Of a DNA stretch of 52,617 nt, positions 18,170-26,756 are shown piece after piece. Numbering within the stretch: the stretch's first letter is position 1; every line of letters begins with the position of its first letter. Both the position numbers and the translations under genes were made by a program. The DNA lies in contig DXXM01000021.1 of assembly GCA_019416285.1 (NCBI GenBank), positions 1 to 52,617 on the forward strand, read 5' to 3'. Under the pieces are notes generated by a model. The model worked only from the letters and a program-made list of their open reading frames with translations. It did not search any database and was not told the DNA's origin. This stretch comes from Bacteroidales bacterium. GTDB lineage: Bacteria > Bacteroidota > Bacteroidia > Bacteroidales > Muribaculaceae.

Positions 18170-19165
18170 TTAGCTGTTGATTTCGACGAATTTACGGAAC
18201 GCTTCCGCAGCTTTGCCCGAGCGGATGCTCTCACGTGACTGGGTGAGCGCGTCGGCAAGCGCGGTCTCGGGTTCGAGCGTGCGGATAGCAAAGGCGGCGT
18301 TGGCAACCACGCAGTTTTCCTGCGGCGCCGAGGCTTTTCCGGCGAGTACGGCATCAAAAATCTTTGCAGCATCCTCCACCGTGTCACCGCCCCATAGGTC
18401 TGCTTCGGTGGCGACGGGGAGACCGAGGTCGCGCGGGGTGTAGACCCGCTCCTCGCCGGCGCCGACTACCTTGAAAGGTGACGTGAGCGAAATCTCGTCG
18501 TAACCGTCGAGCGAGTGGACTATAGTGCAGTTTATGCCCTCTTTCTGAGCTATATAGTTATAGAGGCGGGCGAGCTTGAGGTTATAGACGCCGAGCAACT
18601 GGTGTTTCGGCAGGGTGGGATTTACCAGCGGCCCGAGCATATTGAAAAAGTTTCTCACAGCGAGCGCTTTTCTCACTGGAGCCACGCTTTTGAGCGCCGG
18701 GCTGAAAAACGGAGCGTGGAGATAGCTTACCCCGCACTTGTCGAGCGAGCGGCGCAACTTGTCGATATCGTCGGTGAAACGGACTCCGTGCTGCTCGAGC
18801 ACATTGCTGGCGCCCGAAACCGAACTTGCACCATAGTTGCCGTGTTTGACGACCTTTCTGCCTGTACCGGCCACCACGAAGCAAGTAGCGGTTGAGATGT
18901 TGAAGGTATTCTTGCCGTCGCCGCCGGTTCCGACTATATCAATCGCCTTCACTCCGTCCATGTCCACGGGACGGCGGCGTTCAAGGAGCGCATCGCGGAA
19001 GCCGGTGAGCTCGTCGAGAGTTATACTGCGCATGAGAAACACCGTCATGAACGCTGCAAGCTGCGCGTCGTTATACTTTCCGTCAGCAATATTCAGAAGC
19101 ACATCCCTCGCCTCACTCCGACTCAGATTCTTGTGCTCAAACATCTTATATAATAAATTTTTCAT
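18170..19165 (-). CDS. trpD: Anthranilate phosphoribosyltransferase
   Basis: 331 residues; joins PRPP and anthranilate. The PRPP loop GTGGDGKNTFNIST is at 79-92, KHGNYGASS at 107-115, followed by the anthranilate-site region near LRRSLDKCGVSYLHAP. Stand-alone form, not fused to TrpG. It is separated from trpG by a 127-base spacer holding an AT-rich inverted repeat, the longest gap within the operon. Confidence 0.96.
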   Translation of the reverse strand: MKNLLYKMFEHKNLSRSEARDVLLNIADGKYNDAQLAAFMTVFLMRSITLDELTGFRDALLERRRPVDMDGVKAIDIVGTGGDGKNTFNISTATCFVVAGTGRKVVKHGNYGASSVSGASNVLEQHGVRFTDDIDKLRRSLDKCGVSYLHAPFFSPALKSVAPVRKALAVRNFFNMLGPLVNPTLPKHQLLGVYNLKLARLYNYIAQKEGINCTIVHSLDGYDEISLTSPFKVVGAGEERVYTPRDLGLPVATEADLWGGDTVEDAAKIFDAVLAGKASAPQENCVVANAAFAIRTLEPETALADALTQSRESIRSGKAAEAFRKFVEINS

Positions 19166-19186
19166 CGCAACATATATTTAATGCAC

Positions 19187-19290
19187 AATTCATAATGCAT
19201 AATAACCATCCGGAGAGGAGGCTATCTGCGTTTCTGAAATTCAGCGTTTACCACCGCGCGAAGCTTATTATGAATTATGCATTATGAATT
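19187..19290. repeat. AT-rich inverted repeat inside the trp operon (trpG-trpD spacer)
   Basis: Arms AATTCATAATGCATAATAA (19187-19205) and its near reverse complement within 19266-19290 flank about 60 bases of unrelated sequence. The same word family flanks the luxS-mtnN spacer at 29637-29756. On the mRNA this would make a long hairpin between two co-transcribed genes. Confidence 0.75.
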
Positions 19291-19292
19291 AA

Positions 19293-19856
19293 TTAATGTT
19301 TAATCCAGTTCTCGATTATCGCCATTCCGTAGGGTGTCAGGATGGATTCCGGATGGAACTGCACTCCGCGGACGTCGTAGACCTTATGGCGCATCGCCAT
19401 TATCTCCCCGTCGGGGCTGAGGGCTGTGATTTCAAGCTCATCCGGCAGCGAATCGCGGTCCACTACCCACGAATGGTAACGCCCGACGTCAAAAGTGGCG
19501 GGTACTCCGGCAAAGATATAGTCATCTTTTGTCAGGCGGATTTCCGACGAGACACCGTGAAACACCGTCGGGAGATTCCTCAGACGCGCCCCGAAACGCT
19601 CGCCGATGGCCTGATGCCCGAGACACACCCCGAGGATAGGCTTTTCGGTGGCGTAGCGCTCGAGAAGCTGCGGGAGTATTCCGGCCTCCGAAGGTATTCC
19701 GGGTCCCGGCGAGATTATGATTTTATCATATACGCCGATTTCATCAATATCTATTTTGTCGTTTCTTATCACATCAGGCTCTATACCGAGACTCCTTACA
19801 GCGTGAGCTATATTGTATGTGAATGAATCGTAATTGTCGAATATAAGTAGTTTCAT
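19293..19856 (-). CDS. trpG: Anthranilate synthase, glutamine amidotransferase subunit
   Basis: 187-residue class I amidotransferase giving ammonia to TrpE. Catalytic Cys78 (GVCLGHQAIG), His168 and Glu170 (QFHPES), oxyanion region SPGPGIPSEAG. Starts 24 bases after trpE. It could also serve para-aminobenzoate synthesis, as in some bacteria, but its place between trpE and trpD makes anthranilate the main role. Confidence 0.96.
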   Translation of the reverse strand: MKLLIFDNYDSFTYNIAHAVRSLGIEPDVIRNDKIDIDEIGVYDKIIISPGPGIPSEAGILPQLLERYATEKPILGVCLGHQAIGERFGARLRNLPTVFHGVSSEIRLTKDDYIFAGVPATFDVGRYHSWVVDRDSLPDELEITALSPDGEIMAMRHKVYDVRGVQFHPESILTPYGMAIIENWIKH

Positions 19857-19880
19857 GACAGTGATGTATCTTTAGGATGA

Positions 19881-21284
19881 TTATTTGCCGAATTCCTCTG
19901 CATAAGTGATGGCCTTGCTAAGCGCGCCGAGCTTATTGCGGGTTTCCTGAAGCTCGTTTTCAGCCACTGAACGGGCAACTATTCCCGCTCCGGCCTGCGA
20001 GTAGAGCCGTTTGCCGTAGCTGAGGAAACTGCGGATGGTGATTGCCTGATTGATGTCGCCGTTGAAGCCGAGATAGCCAATACATCCGCCGTAGAGCAGA
20101 CGGCTGTGTGGCTCCACCTCGTCGATAATCTGCAGGGCCCTCACCTTCGGCGCCCCGCTGAGGGTTCCGGCGGGGAAAGTGTCGGCAAAGAGGCGGTAGT
20201 TGTTGACACCCTCCGGCAGTTCGGCCTTCACGCGCGAAACCATGTGGATGACGTGGGAATAATACTGTATCTCCTTGAGAAATTCAATCTCCACGCGTCC
20301 ACCGCTGCGGCTCAGGTCATTGCGGGCAAGGTCTACGAGCATGATATGTTCGGCGTTTTCCTTCTCGTCCTCGAGGAGCGCGTGGGCGAGTTCGCGGTCA
20401 CGGTCGTCGTCGCCCGTGCGACGGAATGTTCCGGCTATCGGGTCGATATATGCCGTGCGGCCGCTGATGCGCAGGTGTGTCTCTGGCGACGAGCCGAACA
20501 CCTTGAAGCTACCGAAGTCGAAATAAAACAGATAGGGCGATGGATTGATGCAGCGCAACGCGCGATACACGTTGAACTCGTCACCGGTGAATCCGCGCGA
20601 GAATCTGCGCGAGGGCACAATCTGAAACACATCGCCGCGCAGCGCATGCTTCACACACATCTCGACGGCATGGATGAAATCGTCGTCGCTCATGGTCGAT
20701 TCCAGGTCGTCGGCCGGAGTGAAAGGGTATTGCGCCATATTATTATTGTGGAGCACCGAAATCAGCTCATCGGTGCGGCTCTCGTCCTCCGCCGGACAAT
20801 TTTCGACAATTGTCATCTCATTTTTGTAATGGTTGACTTCGATTAGGAAGCGGTAGAGAACATAATACATGTCGGGCACGCCCTTGAACTTCTCCTCGCG
20901 AGGCTGAATCCTTACATCCTCGAAATATCTCACCGCGTCGTAGGCCGTGTAGCCGAGCAGACCGTCGGGCAAGGCCGCGTCAGCATCCTCGATGTCGAAG
21001 CTGCGGATATAGTCGCGCAGCTCCTCCACCACATCCACTCCCTCGCCGATGGCCTTCCGAATCTCCGGCTCGCCCGGATAGGAGAGCACCACGCACTCAT
21101 CCTCAACCTTAAACGAACCGACAGGCTCCACGCCGATAAACGAAGTGGCATTGTGCTGTGCATGATAGTCGGAACTCTCCAGCAGCGCCGACTGCGGATA
21201 AAGGTCACGGATTTTCAGATAAATACCGACCGGCGTCTCCAAATCTGCCGGAATAGTGCGTCTATATTGTTTAATCCTTTTCAT
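19881..21284 (-). CDS. trpE: Anthranilate synthase component I
   Basis: 467 residues; converts chorismate to anthranilate with TrpG. The feedback-inhibition motif LLES is at 34-37 (SALLESSDYH), so Trp inhibition is likely kept. The chorismate-binding half shows DPIAGTFRRTG, ENAEHIMLVDLARNDL, FPAGTLSGAPKVRA, IGYLGFNGD and QAGAGIVARS. Second gene of the operon, 55 bases after trpB. Confidence 0.97.
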   Translation of the reverse strand: MKRIKQYRRTIPADLETPVGIYLKIRDLYPQSALLESSDYHAQHNATSFIGVEPVGSFKVEDECVVLSYPGEPEIRKAIGEGVDVVEELRDYIRSFDIEDADAALPDGLLGYTAYDAVRYFEDVRIQPREEKFKGVPDMYYVLYRFLIEVNHYKNEMTIVENCPAEDESRTDELISVLHNNNMAQYPFTPADDLESTMSDDDFIHAVEMCVKHALRGDVFQIVPSRRFSRGFTGDEFNVYRALRCINPSPYLFYFDFGSFKVFGSSPETHLRISGRTAYIDPIAGTFRRTGDDDRDRELAHALLEDEKENAEHIMLVDLARNDLSRSGGRVEIEFLKEIQYYSHVIHMVSRVKAELPEGVNNYRLFADTFPAGTLSGAPKVRALQIIDEVEPHSRLLYGGCIGYLGFNGDINQAITIRSFLSYGKRLYSQAGAGIVARSVAENELQETRNKLGALSKAITYAEEFGK

Positions 21285-21339
21285 CGCTGATTATAATTGA
21301 ATGTCAAAATTTCTATACTTTATACTCGGTACTCAAACA

Positions 21340-22530
21340 CTAAGCCTTAAATTCTAAATAGGTATGCAAATCCTTATCCCCACGGCCGGAGACATTGACC
21401 ACCACCACATCGTCGCGGTTGAAACGCTTGCGGTCGAGCACCGCCAGAGCATGTGCGCTTTCCAGCGCCGGGATAATACCTTCCATCCTTGTGAGAGTCA
21501 TCGCAGCGTCCAACGCCTCCGAGTCCGTAATGGCAAGCACCTCCGCGCGGCCCGAAGTTGCGAGATAAGCGTGGAGCGGCCCGATGCCCGGATAGTCAAG
21601 ACCTGCCGAGATGGAGTAAGGCTCGATAATCTGCCCGTCGGCCGTCTGCATCACCAGAGTGCGGGCTCCGTGGATGATGCCCTCACGTCCGGCATGGATT
21701 GTGGCCGCTGTCTCCTCGGTGTCGACCCCCTTTCCCGCAGCCTCCGCCGCAATCAGCTTCACCTCCGGATGATTGATGAAATGATAGAAAGCGCCCGCGG
21801 CATTGCTTCCGCCGCCCACGCAGGCAATCACATAGTCAGGATTCTCGCGCCCCACATGGCTCTTCAGCTGTTCCTTGATTTCCTTGCTGATGACCGACTG
21901 GAAATGTGCCACCATCTCGGGATAGGGGTGCGGTCCTACGGTGCTGCCGATGATATAGAAGCTGTCCGGATTGCAGCACCAGTCGCGTATAGCCTCGTTG
22001 GTGGCGTCTTTCAGCGTCCGGTTGCCCGAATAGACCGGCTCCACTCTTGCGCCAAGCATCTTCATGCGCTCCACGTTAGGCTGCTGACGGGCCACATCCG
22101 TCGCTCCCATGTAGACCACACACTCCAGCCCCATCAGAGCGCAGACAGTGGCCGTGGCAACTCCGTGCTGACCGGCTCCCGTCTCCGCGATGATGCGTTT
22201 CTTGCCCATGCGCTTCGCAAGCAGGGCCGATCCGATGGCATTGTTGATTTTGTGGGCTCCGGTGTGGTTGAGGTCCTCGCGCTTGAGATAGATGTTGGTG
22301 CCGTAGCGCTCGCTGAGCCTCTCGGCGCGATAGAGAGGCGACGGGCGTCCCACATAATCGCGCATCAGCGCGTCAAACTCCCGGATGAAATCCTCGTCGT
22401 CGACATAGCGGTAGAAAGTCTCGCGGAGATTTCTGATGTTGCTGTGGAGGATTTCAGGAATGTATGCGCCTCCGAATCTGCCGTAATACCCCTCTTCATC
22501 AATCGGAAGGAGTGATTTGTAGTGATTCAT
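21340..22530 (-). CDS. trpB: Tryptophan synthase beta subunit
   Basis: 396-residue PLP enzyme condensing indole and serine. Lys94 (GAHKINNAIGS) binds PLP, Glu116 lies in AETGAGQHG, and GGGSNAAGAF is the phosphate-binding loop. It is TrpB1-type and pairs with TrpA at the far end of the same operon. As first gene it sits directly behind the attenuator, 81 bases after the terminator's U tract. Confidence 0.97.
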   Translation of the reverse strand: MNHYKSLLPIDEEGYYGRFGGAYIPEILHSNIRNLRETFYRYVDDEDFIREFDALMRDYVGRPSPLYRAERLSERYGTNIYLKREDLNHTGAHKINNAIGSALLAKRMGKKRIIAETGAGQHGVATATVCALMGLECVVYMGATDVARQQPNVERMKMLGARVEPVYSGNRTLKDATNEAIRDWCCNPDSFYIIGSTVGPHPYPEMVAHFQSVISKEIKEQLKSHVGRENPDYVIACVGGGSNAAGAFYHFINHPEVKLIAAEAAGKGVDTEETAATIHAGREGIIHGARTLVMQTADGQIIEPYSISAGLDYPGIGPLHAYLATSGRAEVLAITDSEALDAAMTLTRMEGIIPALESAHALAVLDRKRFNRDDVVVVNVSGRGDKDLHTYLEFKA

Positions 22531-22611
22531 AATCTTCGAAAAAATAGTTTTTGACGTATTTATGTTGTAAGCCTTTTCGATAAATTCAGTACCGGCAGCA
22601 GCGGGAGAGGC

Positions 22612-22653
22612 AAAAAAATCAGGCCGCCGATAAACTCATTTATCGACGGCCTG
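22612..22653 (-). terminator. Attenuator terminator (segments 3:4) of the trp operon
   Basis: Near-perfect 15-bp stem, CAGGCCGTCGATAAA pairing with TTTATCGGCGGCCTG around a TGAG loop (22620-22653), then a run of seven T on the minus strand (22612-22618). It stands between the trp promoter and trpB, so it stops transcription before the operon unless an alternative fold forms. Confidence 0.9.
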
Positions 22654-22726
22654 AATTATTTATAGCTAAATCGTTCTGTTCTTAATTCCTGTCACGAATC
22701 AATGCCACCGATAAATTCTACCGGTG
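22612..22726 (-). promoter_or_regulatory. Four-segment tryptophan attenuator
   Basis: Segment 1 (22719-22726, CACCGGTA) pairs with part of segment 2 (TATCGGTG). Segment 2 (22704-22715, TTTATCGGTGGC) can instead pair with segment 3 (GCCGTCGATAAA, inside 22639-22651) in 12 pairs with two G-U: the antiterminator. Segment 3 with segment 4 forms the terminator. Tandem Trp codons (22729-22734) lie just before segment 1, and the leader stop codon (22699-22701) lies just after segment 2. A ribosome stalled for lack of Trp-tRNA would mask segment 1 and favour 2:3; one that reaches the stop would mask segment 2 and favour 3:4. Confidence 0.88.
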
Positions 22727-22776
22727 CGCCACCAATAATTATTATTGATTGATGAGTTATACATGTCTCGAATCAT
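22699..22776 (-). CDS. trpL: Tryptophan operon leader peptide
   Basis: A 25-codon reading frame (starts MIRDMYNSS, ends RIYRWH) just downstream of the trp promoter. Trp is at residues 15, 16 and 24: three of 25, including a tandem pair, in a frame that ends exactly where the attenuator's segment 2 ends. This placement, not the length, is what supports it as a real leader. The first ATG would lie only about 6 bases from the predicted transcript start; the second Met (residue 5) is an alternative start. Named by role; no sequence similarity to enteric TrpL is claimed. Confidence 0.85.
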   Translation of the reverse strand: MIRDMYNSSINNNYWWRTGRIYRWH

Positions 22777-22787
22777 TTGTGACGGTG

Positions 22788-22819
22788 CAAAATTATAACT
22801 TAATTTCTGTTTAAACAAA
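22788..22819 (-). promoter_or_regulatory. Promoter of the trp operon
   Basis: On the minus strand TTTG (22816-22819), exactly 20 bases, TAATTTTG (22788-22795). Transcription should begin near 22782, a few bases before the leader ATG. Confidence 0.82.
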
Positions 22820-22898
22820 TAATTTGTAGATTTTATTTTGCTATTAGTGATTTTTTATCGGTTTGGGGGTTTATAAATTCATATATAATAAAACTACA

Positions 22899-23070
22899 TG
22901 TAGGGCCATCGCATGCGGTGGCTGTTTTCAGCATCCGAAATTTTCAGCGTCCCGAATTTTCGGTGACCGTAATTTTCTGCGCCCGGAATTTTAATCTGAA
23001 ATCGGGTTTTATCAGGGATTACCGGTGGTATATTTCGCTTATGGCGGCCACCGCATGCGATGGCCCTACA
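22899..23070. repeat. 172-bp MITE-like element with perfect 24-bp terminal inverted repeats
   Basis: The ends 22899-22922 (TGTAGGGCCATCGCATGC...) and 23047-23070 are exact reverse complements. Each arm also holds the palindrome GCATGC. Inside, from 22935 to 22995, a 16-17-base word of the form NCGNAATTTTCNGNG recurs about four times in tandem. No open frame. No clear target-site duplication. TGTAGGG...CCCTACA ends are seen on small non-autonomous elements in various bacteria; family not identified. Confidence 0.75.
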
Positions 23071-23250
23071 ACCGGGTGAATCATCCAAATCTTAACCCAA
23101 CACCACCAAACCCAAAAATCGAAACCAAACACGCGCATTTGCTTTCATTTTGCCAAACTTTTGAGCATCTAAATACCAATCTGATGCTATTAACATTGTT
23201 GTTTAACATCTTTTCACACAACTCTAATTAACATATTCCTCAAAAAATAT

Positions 23251-23258
23251 TACTTTTG
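23251..23258 (+). promoter_or_regulatory. -7 box of SusC/SusD operon 2
   Basis: TACTTTTG matches TAnnTTTG; no clear -33 box. It predicts a leader of about 300 bases (23265-23561) with no open frame. The leader differs from those of susC 1 and 3 except for the last 12 bases before the ATG (TAACTATTAGGT). Confidence 0.6.
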
Positions 23259-23549
23259 CCGTCGAATAGTTCAGAAATTGTGAAAAAATCTGCATTAATT
23301 CATTCGTTTTTTCATAATATATCCGGCCATTCAACTGATGTTAAACCCAAAAGCAGACATGTTAACCGACTAAGCCTGCGAAAGCAGCCTGACATCGGCA
23401 TTTAGGTACAATTCTGAGTAACAAAGAAACGAACCGCCCCCCACAAGACTCTATCCTCCCTGGAGACGTTCAGTGCTAAACTGAAACTGCAGCCAATCAA
23501 CTCGTTACAATCATTATTATTTCAATATTTATTTAATTTTCGTATTACT

Positions 23550-23792
23550 TAACTATTAGGTATGAAAAAGCTGTTTCTACTACTTGCGGCCCTCATCACC
23601 ACCATCACGGTAATGGCTCAGAACCAGACCGTTAGCGGTACGGTGACAAGCGCCGACGGCGAGCCTCTTGCGGGCGCGACCGTAATGGGAGTCGGTACCA
23701 CAATCGGTACCGCTACCGACGTCGACGGTAACTTCACTCTGTCACTGCCGGCTAAAGTCAAAAAACTCCACGTTTCCTACGTCGGAATGAAC
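23550..23792 (+). repeat. Identical susC 5' cassette, copy B (opposite orientation)
   Basis: All 243 bases equal the reverse complement of 4621-4863 and 41641-41883. Against copy C the match goes on to about 23865 with only two differences; against copy A it ends at 23792. It is inverted relative to A and C, so A/B and B/C are long inverted repeats 18-19 kb apart. Confidence 0.93.
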
Positions 23793-26738
23793 TCCCGCGA
23801 CGTCGACATCACTCCCGGCAAAATGACAATCGTTCTCGACGGCACAAACATGCTCGACGAGGTCATTTCTGTTGCCTACGGTACTGCAAAGCGCTCCGCG
23901 TTCACCGGTTCGGCTTCTGTGCTTGATGCTTCTGAAATCGAGCAGGTACAGGTGACAAACCCTGTCGACGCTCTCAAGGGCAAGGTTTCCGGTGTCCAGA
24001 TCAACTCTGCATCAGGTGCTCCCGGCAACTCGTCGCCCACAGTGTTAATCCGCGGTATTTCATCAATCAACGCCGGAAACTCACCTCTCATCGTGCTTGA
24101 CGGCACTCCCTACGACGGTGGCCTCGACAACATCTCCACTCAGGACATCGAGTCAATGACCGTACTCAAGGATGCCGCTTCCAACGCCCTTTACGGTGCC
24201 CGCGGTGCCAACGGTGTCATTCTCATCACTACCAAGAAAGGTAAGCAGGGCAACGCCCGCGTGACCCTCGACGCCAAGTGGGGCCAGAACTCACGCGCCA
24301 TCAGCGATTACGATGTAATCTCTTCACCCGCACAGTATTATGAGGTCTTTGGCCGTGCTTTAGGTAACTATGCCGCCAGAGTCGGTGGATATGATGATGC
24401 ACGTGCTCTCTCATTTGCTAATGCAAACCTCATTGGTCTCCTCGGCTATAATGTCTATTCTATTCCCCAGGGTGAGAATATGCTTGTAGACGGTTACAAA
24501 CTCAATCCCAATGCTGTTCTCGGCAACACTTACACTGCAGCCGACGGTTCAGAATACCTTCTTCTTCCGGATGACTGGAGTGATGCTATCTATAAGAACT
24601 CACTCCGTCAGGAGTATAACCTAAGCGTTTCGCAGGGTACCGACAAGGGCTCCTTCTACGCTTCTGCAAGCTACCTCAACAACGAAGGTATCACCATTAA
24701 TTCCGGCTACGAGCGCTTCACCGGCCGTCTCGCAGCAGACCTGCAGGCTAAAAAATGGCTCAAAGTAGGCGCCAATATGTCATACACCCACTATGAATCA
24801 AAGTTCAACGGTGATGACGGTAGCTCATCTTCTTCGGGCAATATCTTTGCGGTGAACAACGTGCTTGCTCCTATCTATCCTCTCTATGTACGCGATGCTC
24901 AGGGCAATATCATGAAGGATTCAAACGGCAACACCATGTATGACTACGGTGACGGCATGAATCTCGGTCTCCCCTCACGTCCTGTATTCTCACAGGCCAA
25001 CCCCCTTTCACAGAATATCCTCGACGTGAGCAAATATAACGGTAACGCCATGACTGCAAGCGGTTATGCTGAAATCCGTTTTCTCCGCGACTTCAAGTTC
25101 ACTACCAACAACAGCGTGAACCTCTATGAGCAGCGTCAGACCGCTGTCACCAATCCTTTCTATGGTCAGTATGCGGAATCAAACGGTATCGTCTCGAAAT
25201 ATTCTACACGCCGCATCGACTATACTTACCAGCAGCTCCTCAACTGGGCGCGTCAGTTCGGCGACCACAATATCAATGTCCTTCTCGGTCATGAAAACTA
25301 CTGGAACAAATATTCTTACCTCTATGCTTCACGCTCCAACATGCTTCTCCCGGGTAATGAGGAACTCGACGGCGCTATCATTGACGGCAGCAGTTCTTCA
25401 TACGAGACTGATTATAACAATGAAGGCTGGTTCGGACGTGTGAACTACGATTACGATTCCAAATACTTCGGCAGCGTGTCACTCCGCCGCGACGCTTCAT
25501 CGCGTTTCGACCCCGACCACCGCTGGGGTACATTCTGGTCAGCTTCCGCAGCATGGATTATCAGCAAGGAAACTTTCTTCCAGGCTCCCTGGGTCGACAT
25601 GCTCAAGCTCAAGGTTTCTTACGGTGAGCAGGGTAACGACAATATCGGTAACTTCCGTTATATCAACACCTACACTATCGTCAATGCAGGCGGTCATCCT
25701 GCTGCAATCCCCAACACCCTCGGTAATAAGAATATCACTTGGGAAAAGGGCGGCAACCTCAACTACGGCGTTGACTTCTCACTCTTCAACGAGCGCCTCA
25801 CCGGTACTATCGAAGGTTTCTACCGCAAGACATCCGACATGCTCTTCTCATTCCCGCTTCCCCCGAGCTACGGCTATACTTCTTACTACGACAACGTGGG
25901 CGACATGGTCAACAAGGGCTTCGAGATTGACCTCCACGGCGATATCATCCGCACACGCGACATCACCTGGAGCGCCAACCTCAACCTCACCTGGTACAAG
26001 AACAAGATTACCCGTCTCCCCGAGGAGCGTAAGACCATGACTGTTGACGGTGTTGACGGCTACAGCTCAGGCAGCTATTTCTATGGTGAAGGTGAACCCC
26101 TCTATACTTACCGCATCAAGAAATTCGCCGGTGTCAATAAAGAAAACGGTAATTCTATGTGGTACTATAAAGATAAAAATACCGGCGAGCTCAAGACTAC
26201 TGAGACTTACAGCCAGGGTGACTTCTTCCTTTGCGGTACTGCTCTTCCCGAAGTCTATGGCGGTTTCGGAACTTCAGTGAACGCCTTCGGATTCGATTTC
26301 TCAATCGATTTCAACTATCAGCTCGGCGGCCAGGTTTATGACGGTACTTATGCTGGCCTCATGTCAAGTCCTTATCAGCAGTCACGCGGTCGTTCCTTCC
26401 ATAAGGACCTCCTCAACGCTTGGACTCCCGAAAACAACAACTCCAACATCCCCTACATGATGTATAGCGACCAGTATGTGACTTCTACTTCTGACCGCTT
26501 CCTCACCAGCGCCTCATATCTCGCACTCCAGAACATCAACTTTGGATATACAATTCCTTCCAAGCTCACAAAGAAAATGGAAGTGGAGCGTATCCGCCTC
26601 TATCTGAGCTGCGACAATGTGGCACTCTGGTCAAAGCGTAAGGGTCTTGATCCCCGCCAGTCAATCACAGGTTCTGTGACAAACGCATACTACGCGCCTA
26701 TCCGTACAATCTCAGGCGGTATCAATGTTACATTTTAA
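23562..26738 (+). CDS. SusC/RagA family TonB-linked outer-membrane transporter (pair 2)
   Basis: A 1058-residue SusC. Signal about 1-19, regulatory-like domain about 22-98, plug about 110-225 (VLIRGISSINAGNSPLIVLDG, VLKDAASNALYGARGANGVILITTKKG), then the barrel ending NVTF. First 77 codons identical to the other two susC genes, and residues 78 to about 103 also shared with susC 3 (NSRDVDITPGKMTIVLDGTN). The remainder is clearly different, so a different ligand is likely. It begins operon 2 with a susD 18 bases downstream. Confidence 0.95.
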   Translation: MKKLFLLLAALITTITVMAQNQTVSGTVTSADGEPLAGATVMGVGTTIGTATDVDGNFTLSLPAKVKKLHVSYVGMNSRDVDITPGKMTIVLDGTNMLDEVISVAYGTAKRSAFTGSASVLDASEIEQVQVTNPVDALKGKVSGVQINSASGAPGNSSPTVLIRGISSINAGNSPLIVLDGTPYDGGLDNISTQDIESMTVLKDAASNALYGARGANGVILITTKKGKQGNARVTLDAKWGQNSRAISDYDVISSPAQYYEVFGRALGNYAARVGGYDDARALSFANANLIGLLGYNVYSIPQGENMLVDGYKLNPNAVLGNTYTAADGSEYLLLPDDWSDAIYKNSLRQEYNLSVSQGTDKGSFYASASYLNNEGITINSGYERFTGRLAADLQAKKWLKVGANMSYTHYESKFNGDDGSSSSSGNIFAVNNVLAPIYPLYVRDAQGNIMKDSNGNTMYDYGDGMNLGLPSRPVFSQANPLSQNILDVSKYNGNAMTASGYAEIRFLRDFKFTTNNSVNLYEQRQTAVTNPFYGQYAESNGIVSKYSTRRIDYTYQQLLNWARQFGDHNINVLLGHENYWNKYSYLYASRSNMLLPGNEELDGAIIDGSSSSYETDYNNEGWFGRVNYDYDSKYFGSVSLRRDASSRFDPDHRWGTFWSASAAWIISKETFFQAPWVDMLKLKVSYGEQGNDNIGNFRYINTYTIVNAGGHPAAIPNTLGNKNITWEKGGNLNYGVDFSLFNERLTGTIEGFYRKTSDMLFSFPLPPSYGYTSYYDNVGDMVNKGFEIDLHGDIIRTRDITWSANLNLTWYKNKITRLPEERKTMTVDGVDGYSSGSYFYGEGEPLYTYRIKKFAGVNKENGNSMWYYKDKNTGELKTTETYSQGDFFLCGTALPEVYGGFGTSVNAFGFDFSIDFNYQLGGQVYDGTYAGLMSSPYQQSRGRSFHKDLLNAWTPENNNSNIPYMMYSDQYVTSTSDRFLTSASYLALQNINFGYTIPSKLTKKMEVERIRLYLSCDNVALWSKRKGLDPRQSITGSVTNAYYAPIRTISGGINVTF

Positions 26739-26756
26739 TTAAGCAGATAAAACACA

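Noticed and set aside
18160..18387. N-terminal extension of TrpC
   Set aside because: The frame continues upstream but lies wholly within trpD in another frame and encodes Arg/Ser/Pro-rich sequence without TrpC character.
21364..22515. 383-codon open frame opposite trpB
   Set aside because: It is an antisense shadow made possible by GC-rich third positions; His/Arg-rich product with no domain, promoter or start context. The same applies to the long frames opposite aroB, metX, susC and the aminopeptidase.
22612..22653. T-box or tryptophan riboswitch as an explanation of the trp terminator
   Set aside because: No T-box bulge sequence or specifier structure; the leader peptide with tandem Trp codons explains the layout better.
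23392..23561. CRISPR or tandem array in the susC 2 leader
   Set aside because: No regularly spaced repeats; no CRISPR array was seen anywhere in the window.
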